DNA of 64,000 nucleotides from Trichodelitschia bisporula (Eukaryota > Ascomycota > Dothideomycetes > Phaeotrichales > Phaeotrichaceae): positions 391,676 through 455,675 of the forward strand of contig ML996694.1 in NCBI GenBank assembly GCA_010356995.1, written 5' to 3'. Position 1 is the first letter of the stretch. Each line of letters starts with the position of its first letter. The position numbers were made by a program, and so were the translations under genes. Under the pieces are notes generated by a model, which made no database searches, was not told where the DNA came from, and saw nothing but the letters and a program-made list of their open reading frames with translations. Below, one piece after another: positions 35,008 to 47,900 of the stretch.

Positions 35008-38000
35008 GTTCCGTTGTGTGTGTCATTCGATATGTGTCTTTGTTACGATATCCCCTCTTTGAGTCTGGTTTGGCCACCTATTTTCTATATCTGGTGGGAA
35101 TGTGTGCTTCACACTGGACGAGCGCGGGTTTCACGATTTGTATATTGAGGGATCTGACGCGGTTCTAGGGAGGGGGATCTGGATCGTTTCTATCTCTGGT
35201 TGCATGGCATGTATTCTCGCCGGCGTGGTGTGTGGATGGGTTTGGTGCAGGCTCGGTTTGGCGCGGGCTCGCGCCTGGTCCTTTTTTGTCGTTTCGTCTC
35301 TTCTGGATATGCTTGATAGCTCCCCTTGACGGAGAGGCCCCGACTGCCCTCGTTCTGGCATCTCCTACCTGTACTCACCCCATTGTGTTCATATTACCCT
35401 CTACCTCCCCTCTCCTCCCCTCCCCGCCTCATCCCACTACCTAATATCACACTCGCGGTGGCTGTTATGCCTATTGTACCCCCTTTTGTCTAGTCGTTTT
35501 TGGGAGATCCGCGTCTCTGAGAGATACCACCATAGATCCTGCGTAGGGTTTCCTTTGCTGTCTAACTTGTGCTTTGTTTGGATCTACTGTTTTTGTTAAC
35601 TACAGACTTGCTTGTCGCCAGTCTCCTTGATGTCACATACTCTGTACCTACTCCCGCCCTGTGCAATGAGCATTACGATGTACCCCCTCTTCCGCGTTCT
35701 AGCAGATCCTAGCATCGTCATGTACTCCCATCCAGGCCATTGCCTGAAACACTTAATATTAGGCCACATATTCACAGGCAACCGCCAATGCCCCTCTGTG
35801 AGCCACGCCGAACCCCAAACCTGCCTCGTCCCGGCTGCAAACCGAAAACTCCTCCCGTCGCGTGCAGCGCAAACCGACACTGCCCCCCCCGGATCCGCAC
35901 CCCGGCCCGCAACCAGCACCGCGCACCCCCGCCATGCACGCCGCACTTCACCGAAGCAGCGCACGTGGCGGGTTGCAGGGATGGTCGACGCTGCGCGCAT
36001 TATTGCGGGGATGGGCAAGCGCAGTTGGGCGGGATGCGGGGGCTGGGGGAGGGTGCCTGGATTGCTTAGGTGGCGGTTGCTATTGCATTCGGTTGCTTAG
36101 TCTGGGTTTGTGGTGGCGGGTTGAAGAAGGGTGCCTGAACCTTTGGGATGTGAGGCGGGAAAGTGGTGGTGGGCCGGGGGAGAACTTCATTGATGGATGG
36201 TGAGCTGAAGCGTGGAATAGGGTTTCGCATTCCCACCTATTGCGCACATCTACGTGCGTCTGATGTGCCCACTATGACCGCGGAACCTTGCGCACATCAT
36301 GGAATGGGGAGTACGTACCATCCCTTCACCTCAGCCAGTTCAGCGCGGGAAGCGCATACAACGACGCACTAGCATGCGGGGTGCATCATTCATCGCATTT
36401 GGACCGGGGCTTGGGCTCCGGAAGGCTCCGACCCTTCAAGTCATGGCGGAGGGGGATCGGCGACGCAGGATGGCGATGGATCGCGGTTGACTGGGATGAA
36501 ACGACTGACCGAATGGGAAGCGCATGGCTCGATGGGCAGTAGGCTAGCTGTTTTCGGTCGCGATGGAGCGATACGGCGGTGGGAGGAGATGGGCGGTTTA
36601 CCGCCGAGGCAGATGCGAGCTGGAGTAGCGAACAAGAGAGTGGCGTGCGGGGAAGCGTCCTGATGGGCCAGTGATAGGAGGCAGAGAGGCGACGTATGTT
36701 AGCGCTTCCAGATGCAGCATGCGCCTCAGCAGACCGCGAGGAATGAATGCGGGGTTCGAAGAATTCCAGAATATTCCCTCAGCCTTCAAGGAAGCCTACT
36801 TGATTCCCGCAGGGCGGCGGTCTTGCTCGATGAAGGAATGAAGTGCGGAATTGAGTTTTGCTCACGGTTGCTTGATCCACTCTTTGCTGCGCGAAGACCC
36901 GACGTTCGCGACCGCTCGCAAGGCGGCAGGGTACCCTGGTCCCCCTTCCCCGCGCCAACCGCCAGGCGGAATAGACTGGTAGAATTGCGCGCACCATAGC
37001 ATGGGGAGCTGGAACGCCGGGCCGAGGGCGCTGCGCGGCCCGATCCTTGCCGTCCGTTCGAGTGAGACAACCCGCGAACGGCGTTGATGAGTTAGACTGG
37101 GAGATGGGCGCTAGTGCGATGGGGAGGGCGTTTAGGACGTCGTATCTCTGGATGTACAGCAATGAAAGAGTGGGATTCGACGGCTGGCAGCAAGGGGCCT
37201 GGCGAAGGGCGGAGTTCGCTACGGTTTTGGGGGGGTTTCGTCCCGTCTTCCCGGCTGTGTGGGGAGTTTTGTTCAGGGTCGTGTCCTGGTCGGCTGTCTG
37301 TCGGGAAGAGATGCGAGCTCGAGATCGGCAAACTTGCTCAAATGACGTGAGTGAGGCTTGAGGAGCCTATGGCTTGCACGATATGTAGCGCTCGATCATG
37401 GTTCGGTCCGCCGTGCACTTGACTCGAGGAGGCAAATAAGATGCTTCGTCTGTACCTGTACTGCTAGCGGCTGCAGTGTTACTTCGATACTCATCGGAAA
37501 GACTGTGCTGTCCTAGCTCTTATTTTGACAGCACATGAGGTTTCATTAGATCTCTATACCAGCTGGCACATATGTACTGGGAAGTGATGGCTTTCGGTAG
37601 CCATTGGTACCAGTGACATGATGATTGATAGACGCGGGGCTGCCGACAAACGATGTAGCTTCCGGCTCTGTCACTCCTGGATGCTATTAAGGAAGTTATC
37701 AACAAATATCAATGTACGGCACCTCACAGGCCATGTTCAGTTAGCACACAGTTCTGATATTGTAGTGCTTTTTCCTTGACAGCCAGCATCGGTTCGGGAT
37801 AAGCCATATATGCGAACGAGACAACAAATGCTAGACACCAAATGCTACGAGATGAAGAGGACATCGTATTGAGTAACTAGGCTAGCTGCCAGACAACAGA
37901 TGCCACTATGCATGAGGAGTGGAGTAGTAGACAAGATATAGAGCAAGAGATGGAGAAGTGGTTGATGTTTGACGAAGGAAAGAAAACACCCCACAAAGCC

Positions 38001-38175
38001 AAGACTGCGTCATCGGTGGCTCGCGCTTTTCCCCGAACTCCGAAGTTCGGGTCTCGGAATATCACACTTCGTTGTCTTCTCACCCACAGCCTTTGTATGG
38101 AGAACAACTCCTTTCACAGCACCATTTCTACAACACAGCAGTTTTAGTACTATTCTTCACACCACGCTCACTACC
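35008..38175. other. Intergenic region, no gene seen
   Basis: About 3.2 kb between the scaffold gene and IWR1. Many short frames exist in both strands between 35.6 and 37.4 kb, but none shows a domain or sustained coding composition. The first ~500 bases are T/CT-rich and probably the 3' untranslated region of the scaffold gene. Confidence 0.5.
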
Positions 38176-39428
38176 ATGGCCCTGCCCATCCCACCAGCCG
38201 TAATCCACATCAAGCGCAAACGGGATGAAGCTCCTGTCGACGTGCTTGGTATGCCCCTGCACCCCCCCTCTTCCTTCGAACGCCCCCAACTAACCAACTA
38301 GTTCTCGAAAACGAGCACCGCTCAGACAAACGCCGTGTTACCGATTTCGTCTTCCGCCGCCTGCGCGATGTCTCCGCCACTTTCGCATCGCCACACCCGC
38401 CCAACAACGGCATCCCCACCGTCATCACCACGCTCCCAGGCGAAGAAAAGCGCGACCCTTATGCCCTCCGTGTGCGTGAAACATACACGCCCAGCATTCC
38501 ATCGCAACCCGATGAACCGCGCTGCATCACTGCTATCCCATTCCGCCGCCGCTTTCACCTTAGCACCCCAGCCTCAAGCACCGATGCAGACCTTAGCACA
38601 TCGCCCGCGAGAAAACGCAAGCGCGCCGCGGAAATTGCGCTTTTTGTCGAGCGCGGGAAGGAGCCGCGGCCGGCGCGCGAGGTGCGGCGGCTGGCCGAGC
38701 GGGTTGGTACACTGAGCCTTGAGTTGGGCGTGCAGCTGCGTTCCGAGACCGTGGAACGCCAGGCTAGGTCCCTGAGTCCGCGAAAGAGGCCGGTGACTAC
38801 TGCTGCAGAACGGAAGTGGCGGATGCGGAGCACGAGTCGGAGGCGGGAGGGGGATGAGCGGGTTGGGATGCGAGAGGAAGGGCTCGAGAAGGCGATGCTT
38901 GTGGAGAAGATGAAAGCGTTTGCGCAGGAGGTGGAGAGTGCGGAACAGTCGCCGCCTTCGGTTGCCAGTACGGAGGAGCATGGCGAAGGGATGGAACTGG
39001 ATGATCGGGATTATATCCATGAGACGTATGTGCGCCACTTGGTCCCGGCAGGGTCGGTAGATACGCAGAATGCGGGGCAGTTGGTCATCGACGAGGCGGC
39101 TCAGGAGCTGTGGGAGACTTACCTTTCTGACGACGAAGATGAGGAGAAGTTCGATACAGACGATGAGGACTCCAATGGTACGTTCTCGCAGAGTTTGACG
39201 CTGGCTTTGCTAATACTTTGCTCAGCGGAGGACTACTATGGCGCCGACTACCCAGAAGACGAGGTGGAGTCGGATGATGAGTACGATATCAACCCCCATC
39301 AGTACAGCAACAACGATTCGGATGCCGACTATGGTTTCAGCGACGCGGAGGACGGCGATGCGGAGCCTCAGACGGCTACCAAGAGCGGCACCGGCATTGC
39401 CGGCGACTTCGAGATGAAGGACTACTAG
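38176..39428 (+). CDS. IWR1: RNA polymerase II nuclear import protein Iwr1
   Basis: Exons 38176-38248, 38302-39177 and 39226-39428 give 383 aa. Iwr1 binds assembled RNA polymerase II in the cytoplasm and directs its import with importin alpha. The start carries the family signature PAVIHIKRKRDEAPVDVL, a bipartite basic import signal. The conserved Iwr1 core is near the C terminus: DYIHETYVRHLVP and an acidic stretch (LSDDEDEEKFDTDDEDSN), then AEDYYGADYPEDE after intron 2 and an acidic C-terminal tail. Splicing intron 1 is needed to join the N-terminal signature to the rest. Intron 2 is 48 bases, in frame and stop-free, so a retained form would insert 16 hydrophobic residues. Length is close to yeast Iwr1 (353 aa). 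Confidence 0.9.
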
Positions 39429-40277
39429 AGATAGCACCGACACCGAAGTTGACGACTGGGTAGCCACTGCTTCCTGCTTCCAGCGTCACGTATGTCGAGC
39501 GGCGAACGTAAAGCCAATACAGTAGTCCTTGTCATTGCAGCACTAGCTTACTAGCAAAGTGTCCCAGTTTGGATTAAGATTTAAGTCGCAAAATGATACA
39601 GTGCCACCAACACCTCATGCTCCACGATGGCCTTTTGCAAGGATAGCGTCGTAGTCTGTCATTTTGAATACCTGTGGTGAACGGAATCGGATCCAAGTGC
39701 TCTGGCAATTTGTTGCGTTGCGAGAGTGGGCGGAGTGGAAGCCCCGTGAGGCAACGTTGTCCGACCATGGCTACTTTCACGTCCTAAAGTCCTGTACGGA
39801 TGTACAATATCTTATCCCGTGAGGTAGAAACATTCGACAGGCTACCGAGCTGTAAGCCATGTATGGAGACATATTATTTCGTAGACTTCGAACGTGGGGA
39901 ATCGTGTCCTCATGTACCTATTCAATTCGGAAATGTCCTTCTTTTGGCCGGTCACAGAACGCGCGTTGTTGTTTATCGAGACTACGCCGATCTTATTACA
40001 GAGAGTAGTTCAGTTCAAAGTTGTGTATCCTTGGACGAAGAGTTGAGATAGCCGAAGCGAAGGGGAAGGGGAAATGAAGTCGTCCCGCGCGGCGTCATGT
40101 ACATGGTATGGATCACGTGTGCCGTCTCAACCTTCACCTCCTCGTCATCCCGATGAGCCAAACATTCAACAGCACAGAGTTCAATCCACCAGCTCCACCC
40201 GCTCCACTTCTCCCACGCGTCGTCCTCCCACACTCTCAAGAGCCTCTCCGCCGCGTCATGTAAGCTGCCTCACCACC
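39429..40277. other. Intergenic: IWR1 3' flank and DLT1 promoter
   Basis: About 850 bases. A frame in phase with DLT1 runs upstream to an ATG at 40074, but its residues are Ser/Pro/Arg-rich and unlike the family, so I treat it as leader. Confidence 0.5.
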
Positions 40278-41567
40278 ATGCGCTTGCGCTCGGTGCGCAT
40301 CCCGTACTTCCGCATCTGGTACTCAAGCGGCTTCATCACCCTCTTCTTTACAGCATGGGCCCTCACCCTCGTCTCACCGGCCGACCTCCTTTACCAGTCC
40401 ATCCGCAATGGCAACATCCCCAACGTATTCAGCATCGGCGGCGTATATCTCTTGACAATTCTCGTATCAATATTCATCTGGGCCAGCAGAATCTACACCA
40501 ATCGCACCGTTCTTCGCGACATACCCAAGCATTATGTCCCCATGGATTACGGCGACGTGCCTGCCGTGGTCCATCGCATCATCGTTAAGCAGTGGGAGCG
40601 GAGTTCTACGGTCGCATGGGATTCGCGGCCGCGAGATGTGCGTGAGGAGCTGCGCTGTCGCAACGAGATGACAAGGCGATCGGGAGAACACGGCCATTCC
40701 ACTTTTCGACGTCACTCACACCCCTCTAAAGGCAAGGACAAAAGCGTTATCCCTCCCGACGTCGCCGAACTGGCTTGGGGACCCATATCACATCCAGGCT
40801 GGTCGTCACCCTCTTCCGACGACCTCACGAATCTGGAATACTGGCGAGTGATCGTCGAGCTTCCCAACCTGATCGAAGCCAAAGCCGTGTCCCTGGCCCC
40901 CTCCGATCCATCTTTTGCTCTTAATACCCTCAGTCCACCCACGACCTCTATCCCAGATGCGCGGATGGTCGCCCTTCTCCAACGAGCGCCCGCCATGACA
41001 CTGGCCGATTACCTCGAGCATCTCGCCGCCTTAAACTTGATAACCCCTCCTACCGCCGGCGCCCGCTTCCTCGCCCAATACGAATTCGCGCGCTTCTCCA
41101 CCGTTCCGCTGTCAGAATTGCAGTTTCGCTCGCTGATGTCCACGTTCTCCGACATCCTCGCGGGCATGAAAAACCTCGATTCGAATGCTTTGGTGCGTAT
41201 GCTCGACGGCAGCATCAGCTCCGACTCCTCTTCAGGCTACGCCTCCAGCTTATCAAGCAGGTCCGCATCTTCCGCCGTGTACTATCCCTTCTCAGCCGCG
41301 GCCATCAGCCGTCGTGCCTCATCGCGATATACCCGGGTGCGGACCTCGAGCACCGGAACGGTGCGGACCGCCCCGTCGCGGAATCGCACTGTTCATGCAA
41401 CGCCAAGTCAACTGTCCCTCTCATCGGGCCGATCAGGGTCTGGCCGCGGACGAGCGGCAAGAGAATCGAGACCGGCATCTTTGGGCTCGGAGGGGTCGGT
41501 CATACGGTTGAAGGCGTCCCCAGGGCCGGGGGAGCTGCCTTACTACGTCGATATGGGAAGCAGATGA
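40278..41567 (+). CDS. DLT1: Defect at low temperature protein 1 (Dlt1) homologue
   Basis: Single exon, 429 aa. Dlt1 is a fungal membrane protein of unclear biochemical role, named for cold-sensitive growth defects in yeast. The start MRLRSVRIPYFRIWYSSGF leads straight into TM1 (ITLFFTAWALTLVSP), then SPADLLYQS and TM2 (IGGVYLLTILVSIFIWASRIY). A conserved cytosolic domain (IPKHYVPMDYGDVP, VPAVVHRIIVKQW, EYWRVIVELPNLIEAKA, MTLADYLEHLAALNLI) follows, and a Ser/Arg-rich C-terminal tail. The ATG at 40278 (CACCACCATGC) is chosen over the in-frame ATG at 40074 because the family begins at the first membrane segment. It converges on VPS13 with 341 bases between stops. Confidence 0.85.
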   Translation: MRLRSVRIPYFRIWYSSGFITLFFTAWALTLVSPADLLYQSIRNGNIPNVFSIGGVYLLTILVSIFIWASRIYTNRTVLRDIPKHYVPMDYGDVPAVVHRIIVKQWERSSTVAWDSRPRDVREELRCRNEMTRRSGEHGHSTFRRHSHPSKGKDKSVIPPDVAELAWGPISHPGWSSPSSDDLTNLEYWRVIVELPNLIEAKAVSLAPSDPSFALNTLSPPTTSIPDARMVALLQRAPAMTLADYLEHLAALNLITPPTAGARFLAQYEFARFSTVPLSELQFRSLMSTFSDILAGMKNLDSNALVRMLDGSISSDSSSGYASSLSSRSASSAVYYPFSAAAISRRASSRYTRVRTSSTGTVRTAPSRNRTVHATPSQLSLSSGRSGSGRGRAARESRPASLGSEGSVIRLKASPGPGELPYYVDMGSR

Positions 41568-41908
41568 TGTGCTTGATACTTATTTCCCCTGTACATTTAT
41601 GGATACTATCACTAGCAGCGTTCGGGATACCCGGTTTGATGCCCAAACACCCGCATTATTGTACACTATAGGCATTTTGGTAACGGCTACCCCTCTGGTC
41701 AACAAATGTTACTACATACAGTCGTTGCTACATCGACATTTTGTGAAGTGATCAATCTGACCTAGGATAAACAATTCCGGAAGAACAGCGATGGTATCAG
41801 GGTGCTAGGAGAGATGCTGCGAAAATTCTGTCAACGAAACCCCCTTTCAAACGAGGCTGTTTGTCCCTTGATAATATTCTTCAAAACGTCCCTCGCTGTC
41901 AAGCCCCT
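41568..41908. other. Convergent 3' ends of DLT1 and VPS13
   Basis: A 341-base spacer between facing genes. It should hold both 3' untranslated regions and polyadenylation sites. Nothing else seen. Confidence 0.5.
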
Positions 41909-44900
41909 CTACCCCCTCGCATTCCATTTCTCGTTGTACGCCGTAACCGCCACCGCGATTTGGCGATACAGCCAGTCCCTCGCCTCAGCATTCGGCACTG
42001 GAACAAATGGCCCATTTGTCCCGCCCTTAAGCGTGATAACAATCCCCGTCCGCTCTTTGCTAATCGTTTGCACATCCTTAAGCGGAACATCCCACTCCGT
42101 CTGCAACCGCTTCATCTTCACAAGCAGAATTCCGTTGTACGTCAGCATGACCATCAAATCCTTGCCCGTGAGCTCCAGGTGGGCGATGTACTCCTCATGG
42201 AAGTGTTTCCCGGCGTCCAATGTCTTGAGCCAAAACTGCCCTAACGCCTCGCGCTGCGAGTAAGGCCGCACCACGCCGTCCTGTCCGATGAACCGCGGCA
42301 TGCGCACCCGATCGAGTCCTTCTTGATCGAATACGGTGGTGGTGTTGCGCACGCCCTCAGCCATGTTGGACGCGAGGTCAAAGGCGCCAATCGCTGGCTT
42401 CGTCGCCAGTCCGAGCACACCTTTGCCCACACCTTTGACGAAGCCGGCAACTCCCTCCCGCTCCGCACCTTGTAGCGGGTGCCGGGCCATACCCCCGATA
42501 CCCGATGCCAACGACTCGGCGAACGCATTGCCCCCAGATGTGATGCCATAAAGCGCATGCTTGGGCCGGTTGCGGCTGCGGGAGATGCGGCGGCGGTCTT
42601 GGAACTCTTTGTCCATGGTTGCAGCGGCAAGGCCCTTGGACATGGAACCCGTGAATTTCGCCATGCTGTCGCTGAAGCCGAAGATAGACTTCTTCACAAA
42701 GCTTCCTGCGCCCTTGGCGATACCGATGCCTAGGTCTTGCGGTCTGTCTGTCATGACAAGGCCTTGGTATGGCTCGTAGAAGATGTCTTGGACGCCGGAG
42801 GAGATATTGTTGAAGAGGCCGACGGGGTTTCCGAGGAAGTCTGCTGAGCCGAGGACAACGTGGACTTGCCGTAGAGACTCCTGGACGTAATGGGTCTTGA
42901 TGCTGTTGATGAGGGCGGCAGTCGACACTCGAGCATTCTCCAACATAAGAGCGTTGTAGCGGATGGGCGCGTCATTGACGTTGCCGACAGACATCGTCAG
43001 AACGTTGACGAAGAACATCAACGGGCTGCTTGATGTCATGGTGTCCTCAGCATTGATCCGTTCTGTCCGGACGAAGCTGATATCGAACTGCATCGGTTGC
43101 AGATGCAACAGTTCGAAATAGATGTCCTGGCTGTTTTGCTCTTGCTGCGGCTCCGGGATATCAAGAGTATCGTCACACAATTTCCCTTCCTGTTCTTCTG
43201 ACCAGCTTGCACCGGGGATCTTGACGAAGTCCAAAAGCGCAAATATGAAGTCTTCGTCAAGCTCGACGGTCATTTGTTGCAAAAGGATGGTAAAGTATTT
43301 GATGTAGAGCACACCATACGAGTCATCCTTAACTCTGGTGACTGCTGCATGCAGGATCGGGTGTGCCTCCATCTCCTTGCCAGTCTTAGGAACGACGCTC
43401 GGGTAGAATATGATGGGAAAGATGCCACCATAGAGCTGATTGTCAATCTGGATCCACTTGATGGTTGATTTGAGCGTCTGATAAAGCGGAGAGTCGGAGT
43501 ACTTGAGTTCAATGTCCCGTAGAGTCACGTAAATCAGCTCCTTCAACTGCTGGTTGACAAGAGAGATTCCAAGTCCGGCAAGACGGAGCTGAGCTGTGAA
43601 TGTGACATCAGTGTCTACCTCCTTGACCTCGAACCCGGACATCGAAGACTGCGAGACGGGCGTCGAGCGTTGACGATAGAGGCTCTTGGATTGCTTAAAG
43701 TTGGAAAGAATGAGAGTCTGAGTGGGACCATCTGCGACGATGTTCAGGTCAATGATCGCGCCTCTGCGATGCTCCGCTGATGGTGGTAGTTTCATCGGGG
43801 GAGGATTGCCGATCTCCGCCAGCCGGACAGATTTCTCCTTCCCGTTGACGGACAGAACAATCTCCTTCTTGCGGGCAGCCGGGAAATCCCAAGCATATGG
43901 CATGACGCTTCTAGCGGGCAGCTTGTACCTAATGGGTTTCCATCCCGAACCGGTATCATCTTCATCGTCATCGACGTTCGGGTTTGCTTGCCAGAATAGG
44001 AATTCCACATTGCTCTCATTGCGCATCGAAAAAGGCCAATGCTTGGTTTCCACGCTGATGTGCAGGAATATTGTTGCCTCCTCGAGCAAGACGTCAATCC
44101 TAATGAGCTTCTGCCGCTGCCGAGCCTTGGCGAGTTTGACGTGCACGTTCCCAACGTTGGATATGTCAAATGGAGAGGACCAAGCATTGTTGACGCCTGG
44201 ATAACAGAGACAGAGCTGGTGGACATTTCCTTGGCGCAAGTAGCGCAAGGGTAGAAGTTCTCCATTCTTCAAGGTCATGATCTCGGAAGAGCCTGGTTCG
44301 CGGACATTCAAGTCCTCACCAATCTTGTTTTTGATGATGAACCGAGGAGTTATCGTAACCACCTTTGAAAGGCTGTACTAGTACTGGTTAGGAAGATGCA
44401 GCCGGAAGTGAGAAAAACTTACCTTGCCCTTGCCCTCCTCCACACTGACGCCGATGTTCATTTCGGCTCTCCCTGAAGGTGAAGGAAGCGACACACTGTA
44501 CTGGCTTCCGATCGCATCGAAACTTTGTGGCTTGCTCCATTGAGAGTCGCCAATCTTTATCAGAGCGCGGTTCTTCTTGTCGTCATTCGGGAAAGAAAAC
44601 ATGAACGGCAAGGTCTTCCTCGGCTCCTGGAAAGGACTGGGCTGGGCCGACTGGCCTGCTGCTGCCTTAGGAGCACCCAAGAAAACTTTGCTTCTCACAT
44701 CAAGCTGGAGGCCTGTCCGATTGAGGATGACGTAAGGGCTATATATAGTCACTTTGAATGCGCCGCCGCTGTTTGGAATGTTGCTTGATGACGGTTAGCT
44801 CGCTCTTCACCAGAGTTTGCACAAGCTTACAAGTAGTGCAGTTTAAGCCTCAAGGTCAGATCATTCTCGTCCTTGAGAGTGAGCGACTTCTCTCTCCTGA

Positions 44901-47900
44901 AGCCTTCGCGGTCAGAGGAGTTGATCATGGTAAACTCGCTTTGCTTGAACGGAGTGTCTTGCAGGTCGACGCTCATCATCAGTAGATGTGAGAGCTCGAC
45001 AACATGAACAGGGCTGACACCACCCTTGCGAAGGAAGTTGGTCCAATCCTTTTTGGTATTGTTGTCGTAGATGCGGTACTTGAAATCGTACGGCAAAAGA
45101 TTTTGGATTTCGACAGGAGCATGAAGACGGATTCTCATGTAAGGGTAGGTGCTGAAAGGCGGTTAGCGCATGCCGGGTCTAGGAATTCACAATAATAACC
45201 TGGTCAAAGGATTCTTGCTGTCAAAAGCTGCGTGAGATTGGAAGAAAAATGGCGGCGAATTGTCGTCTCGATCCCCACGACAAGTGAGAGTCCTCGTCGG
45301 CTTTCGGAGCAAATCCTTCCAATAAAGGCGCTCTGCTGACCAGGTGTAGCCAAAGCCTTGGTCTGGCCGTACAATCAAAGAGTGCACGTAAGCGGCTCCA
45401 ACCGGGGCAGGCCGAGCATCGCCAGGTGAAATTTTCTCAATCTTGAGTAAATCACCTGTCTCCGGACTGAAGACGCCGAGCTCAATTGGAATCTGGGTGT
45501 TGTTTTCCACAAGAAGCGGAGACTGGAAAGTAATGTACTTCACGTTATCAACCCCGAGTTTGACTTCCACGAGGAGACGGTGCTGGACACGATCCTTCCG
45601 TGGCAGCAGCTGATAGAGCGCTTCGCCTTCGCGGTTGACAGGAATCTTCGTCAAGCTGTTGAAGCCACTGCCGTCAAGACGGACCCCGATCAGTCCAGTA
45701 GCCCCCTCGGGCGCGAGGGTCTCGCGTGTGGTAAGGGGATCTTCGAAACGCCACGGGATCTCTTCTCCGTCCTCCAACTTTGCAGCGGCACCATCCTCAT
45801 TCTGACTGTTCTCGGCCCAGATATCGATGGAGAAGCCAGTGTGGTTACGGATACGATACGGAGCTTCCATCCGTCGTGGCTTGGATAGCATGTCCTCATC
45901 TGTGGAGAAGAAGTCCAAGGACTTGGAGGCGAGAGCAATAGTCGCAGCGGTGACGGTGAGTTCCAAAGGTTTGCGGGAATATATCTCCACACCAAGCTTT
46001 TCGGGGTTCTGCTCCTTGGTCATGTGAAACCCTAGCAACCACGGCTCAATTAGCGGCTCCCACGCAGACTGGGAGAAGTTGTAGACGTTGATGAACGTAT
46101 CGATACTGGTGTCAGCGGTCATCGAAGCAGACCAATCCCGAACCTCAACAGCAAATCTCTTCACACTCCAATCAAGCATGGGCAATTCATGCTTCTCTCC
46201 AATGAGCACGACACGGATACCATGCATTGCAAGATGCATTGTCTCCCTCGTTATCAGTGCCGAAGAGCGGCGCTGTTGGACTTCAGATGCTTTGCGGGAA
46301 TGCGCACTCTTGATTGTGGACCCCTGCGCAGCGGTTGACTTGGTGACGGACTTGGACCTTGACCTTGAAACGACAGAGGTACTGCTCTTCTGCTGGGTGA
46401 TAGCTTTCGGCCGACCGTCCTCCATCTTCGAAGAGTCCTCGGACATTAGAGAAGCTCTATTGACAATCTGCATAGCCAAAAGGATGTCACGAAGCGATAG
46501 GCGGAGGACCAACGGTTCGATGTCGACATCAATGTTCGTGATCGAGCTGTTTTCCGCCTGGCCTCTCATATCCACAGACGTGGAAATGCTGAAATCGTCA
46601 AGGATACGCATGCGATTTTTTTCAAACTGATCCATCCGACAAAGGAACATCCCGACCTTGTCAATCTGCAAGGTCGTAACGTGCTGCTTCGCAACTAAAA
46701 TCTGCTTCGTGCCGAGGACAATGGCTTCGGAGGTTGTAATAGCCGGATTAGCGAGTAAGACGATTTGGGCATCAACGACATTAACCCGGAAGGATATGTC
46801 CATGACAGACGGCTCGGGTGTCTCCTGAGGGGCGGCCTTTATCGACATCACGGACTGGCGACGAGGAGCAGCCGACGATGGGCTACTCGAAACGCTTCTG
46901 GATGTCAATTCTTCTTCCTCCTCTCCGTCCGTGATCTCAACGCCATTATCAGTCGCAAGTCCGGCGTCGATGAATCCCTTGATGGCAAAAAGATAATCCA
47001 GAGCCAGAATGATCCTGGGACTGTCGATCGTCAAGAGAGCGACCAGGTTCTTGTTCTTGCCGCCTGAAATTGACACGCTCGCCATGAACTGCTGCCGAAC
47101 ATCCGAGTTGATAAGAGACATGATCTTGCGGAACTTGTTGGTCTCGTGAGTTCGGCTGTCAATGATGGTGAAAGATTGGACGAGGAGCTCGGATTCGAGG
47201 GCACCATCACTAATCATCCGGACCTTTACGTGTGTCTTATTCAATGAAAACTGAGACAGACTGGCGGCAGCGATATCGCCGATCGGCTGGTTGTCTTTTC
47301 CTTTGATCAGCTCCATCCCAATCGCTCCAACTTTGAAGACGAGGTCCAAAGTTGTCCAAGTGTTTTCGTTTGAACCAAGTTCGGGGTTCAGGCTTGAAAC
47401 GGACTCGCTGGGCTTTGGTAACTCCCTGCTCCTATCAGTACGCTCCGGGCTTGCAGCATCTACGGTCGAATCGGGAAGCTCCTCTTCAACCTGTTCCTCC
47501 AACTCTTCGTCGGCTTCCAGAGCGAATGCAGCCGGTATCGACTGAGATAGCTCCAGTGCAAACCTCATTTGATCCTGAGAGATCTTTAGGTTGATATCAG
47601 ACATGGAGCCCTCAATCTCCAGATCTGGTCGCTGATAGCCGAGTTGATGATCGATATACGTGATGCCGAACCCGATGTCAACCTTTTCAAGCATCTGCAG
47701 CTCTTCCGACTTGTTTTCTTCATAATGAAACAAGGAAGCCAGACGGATATTACGGATGCCTGCGGTGATATTGTTTGCAAAGTCGGACTTCTTCGCTTCA
47801 TCGAGAGGCTTGAACTCGTTCTTCGCATAAATCTCGCCCAGATAGGCAGTGAGACGATCTCGCTCTGGTGCGTCCGTGACTACCATTCGCGGGAAAACTA

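Noticed and set aside
40074-40277. Upstream in-frame ATG extending DLT1 by 68 residues
   Set aside because: The added residues are Ser/Pro/Arg-rich, precede the conserved family start and look like leader sequence.
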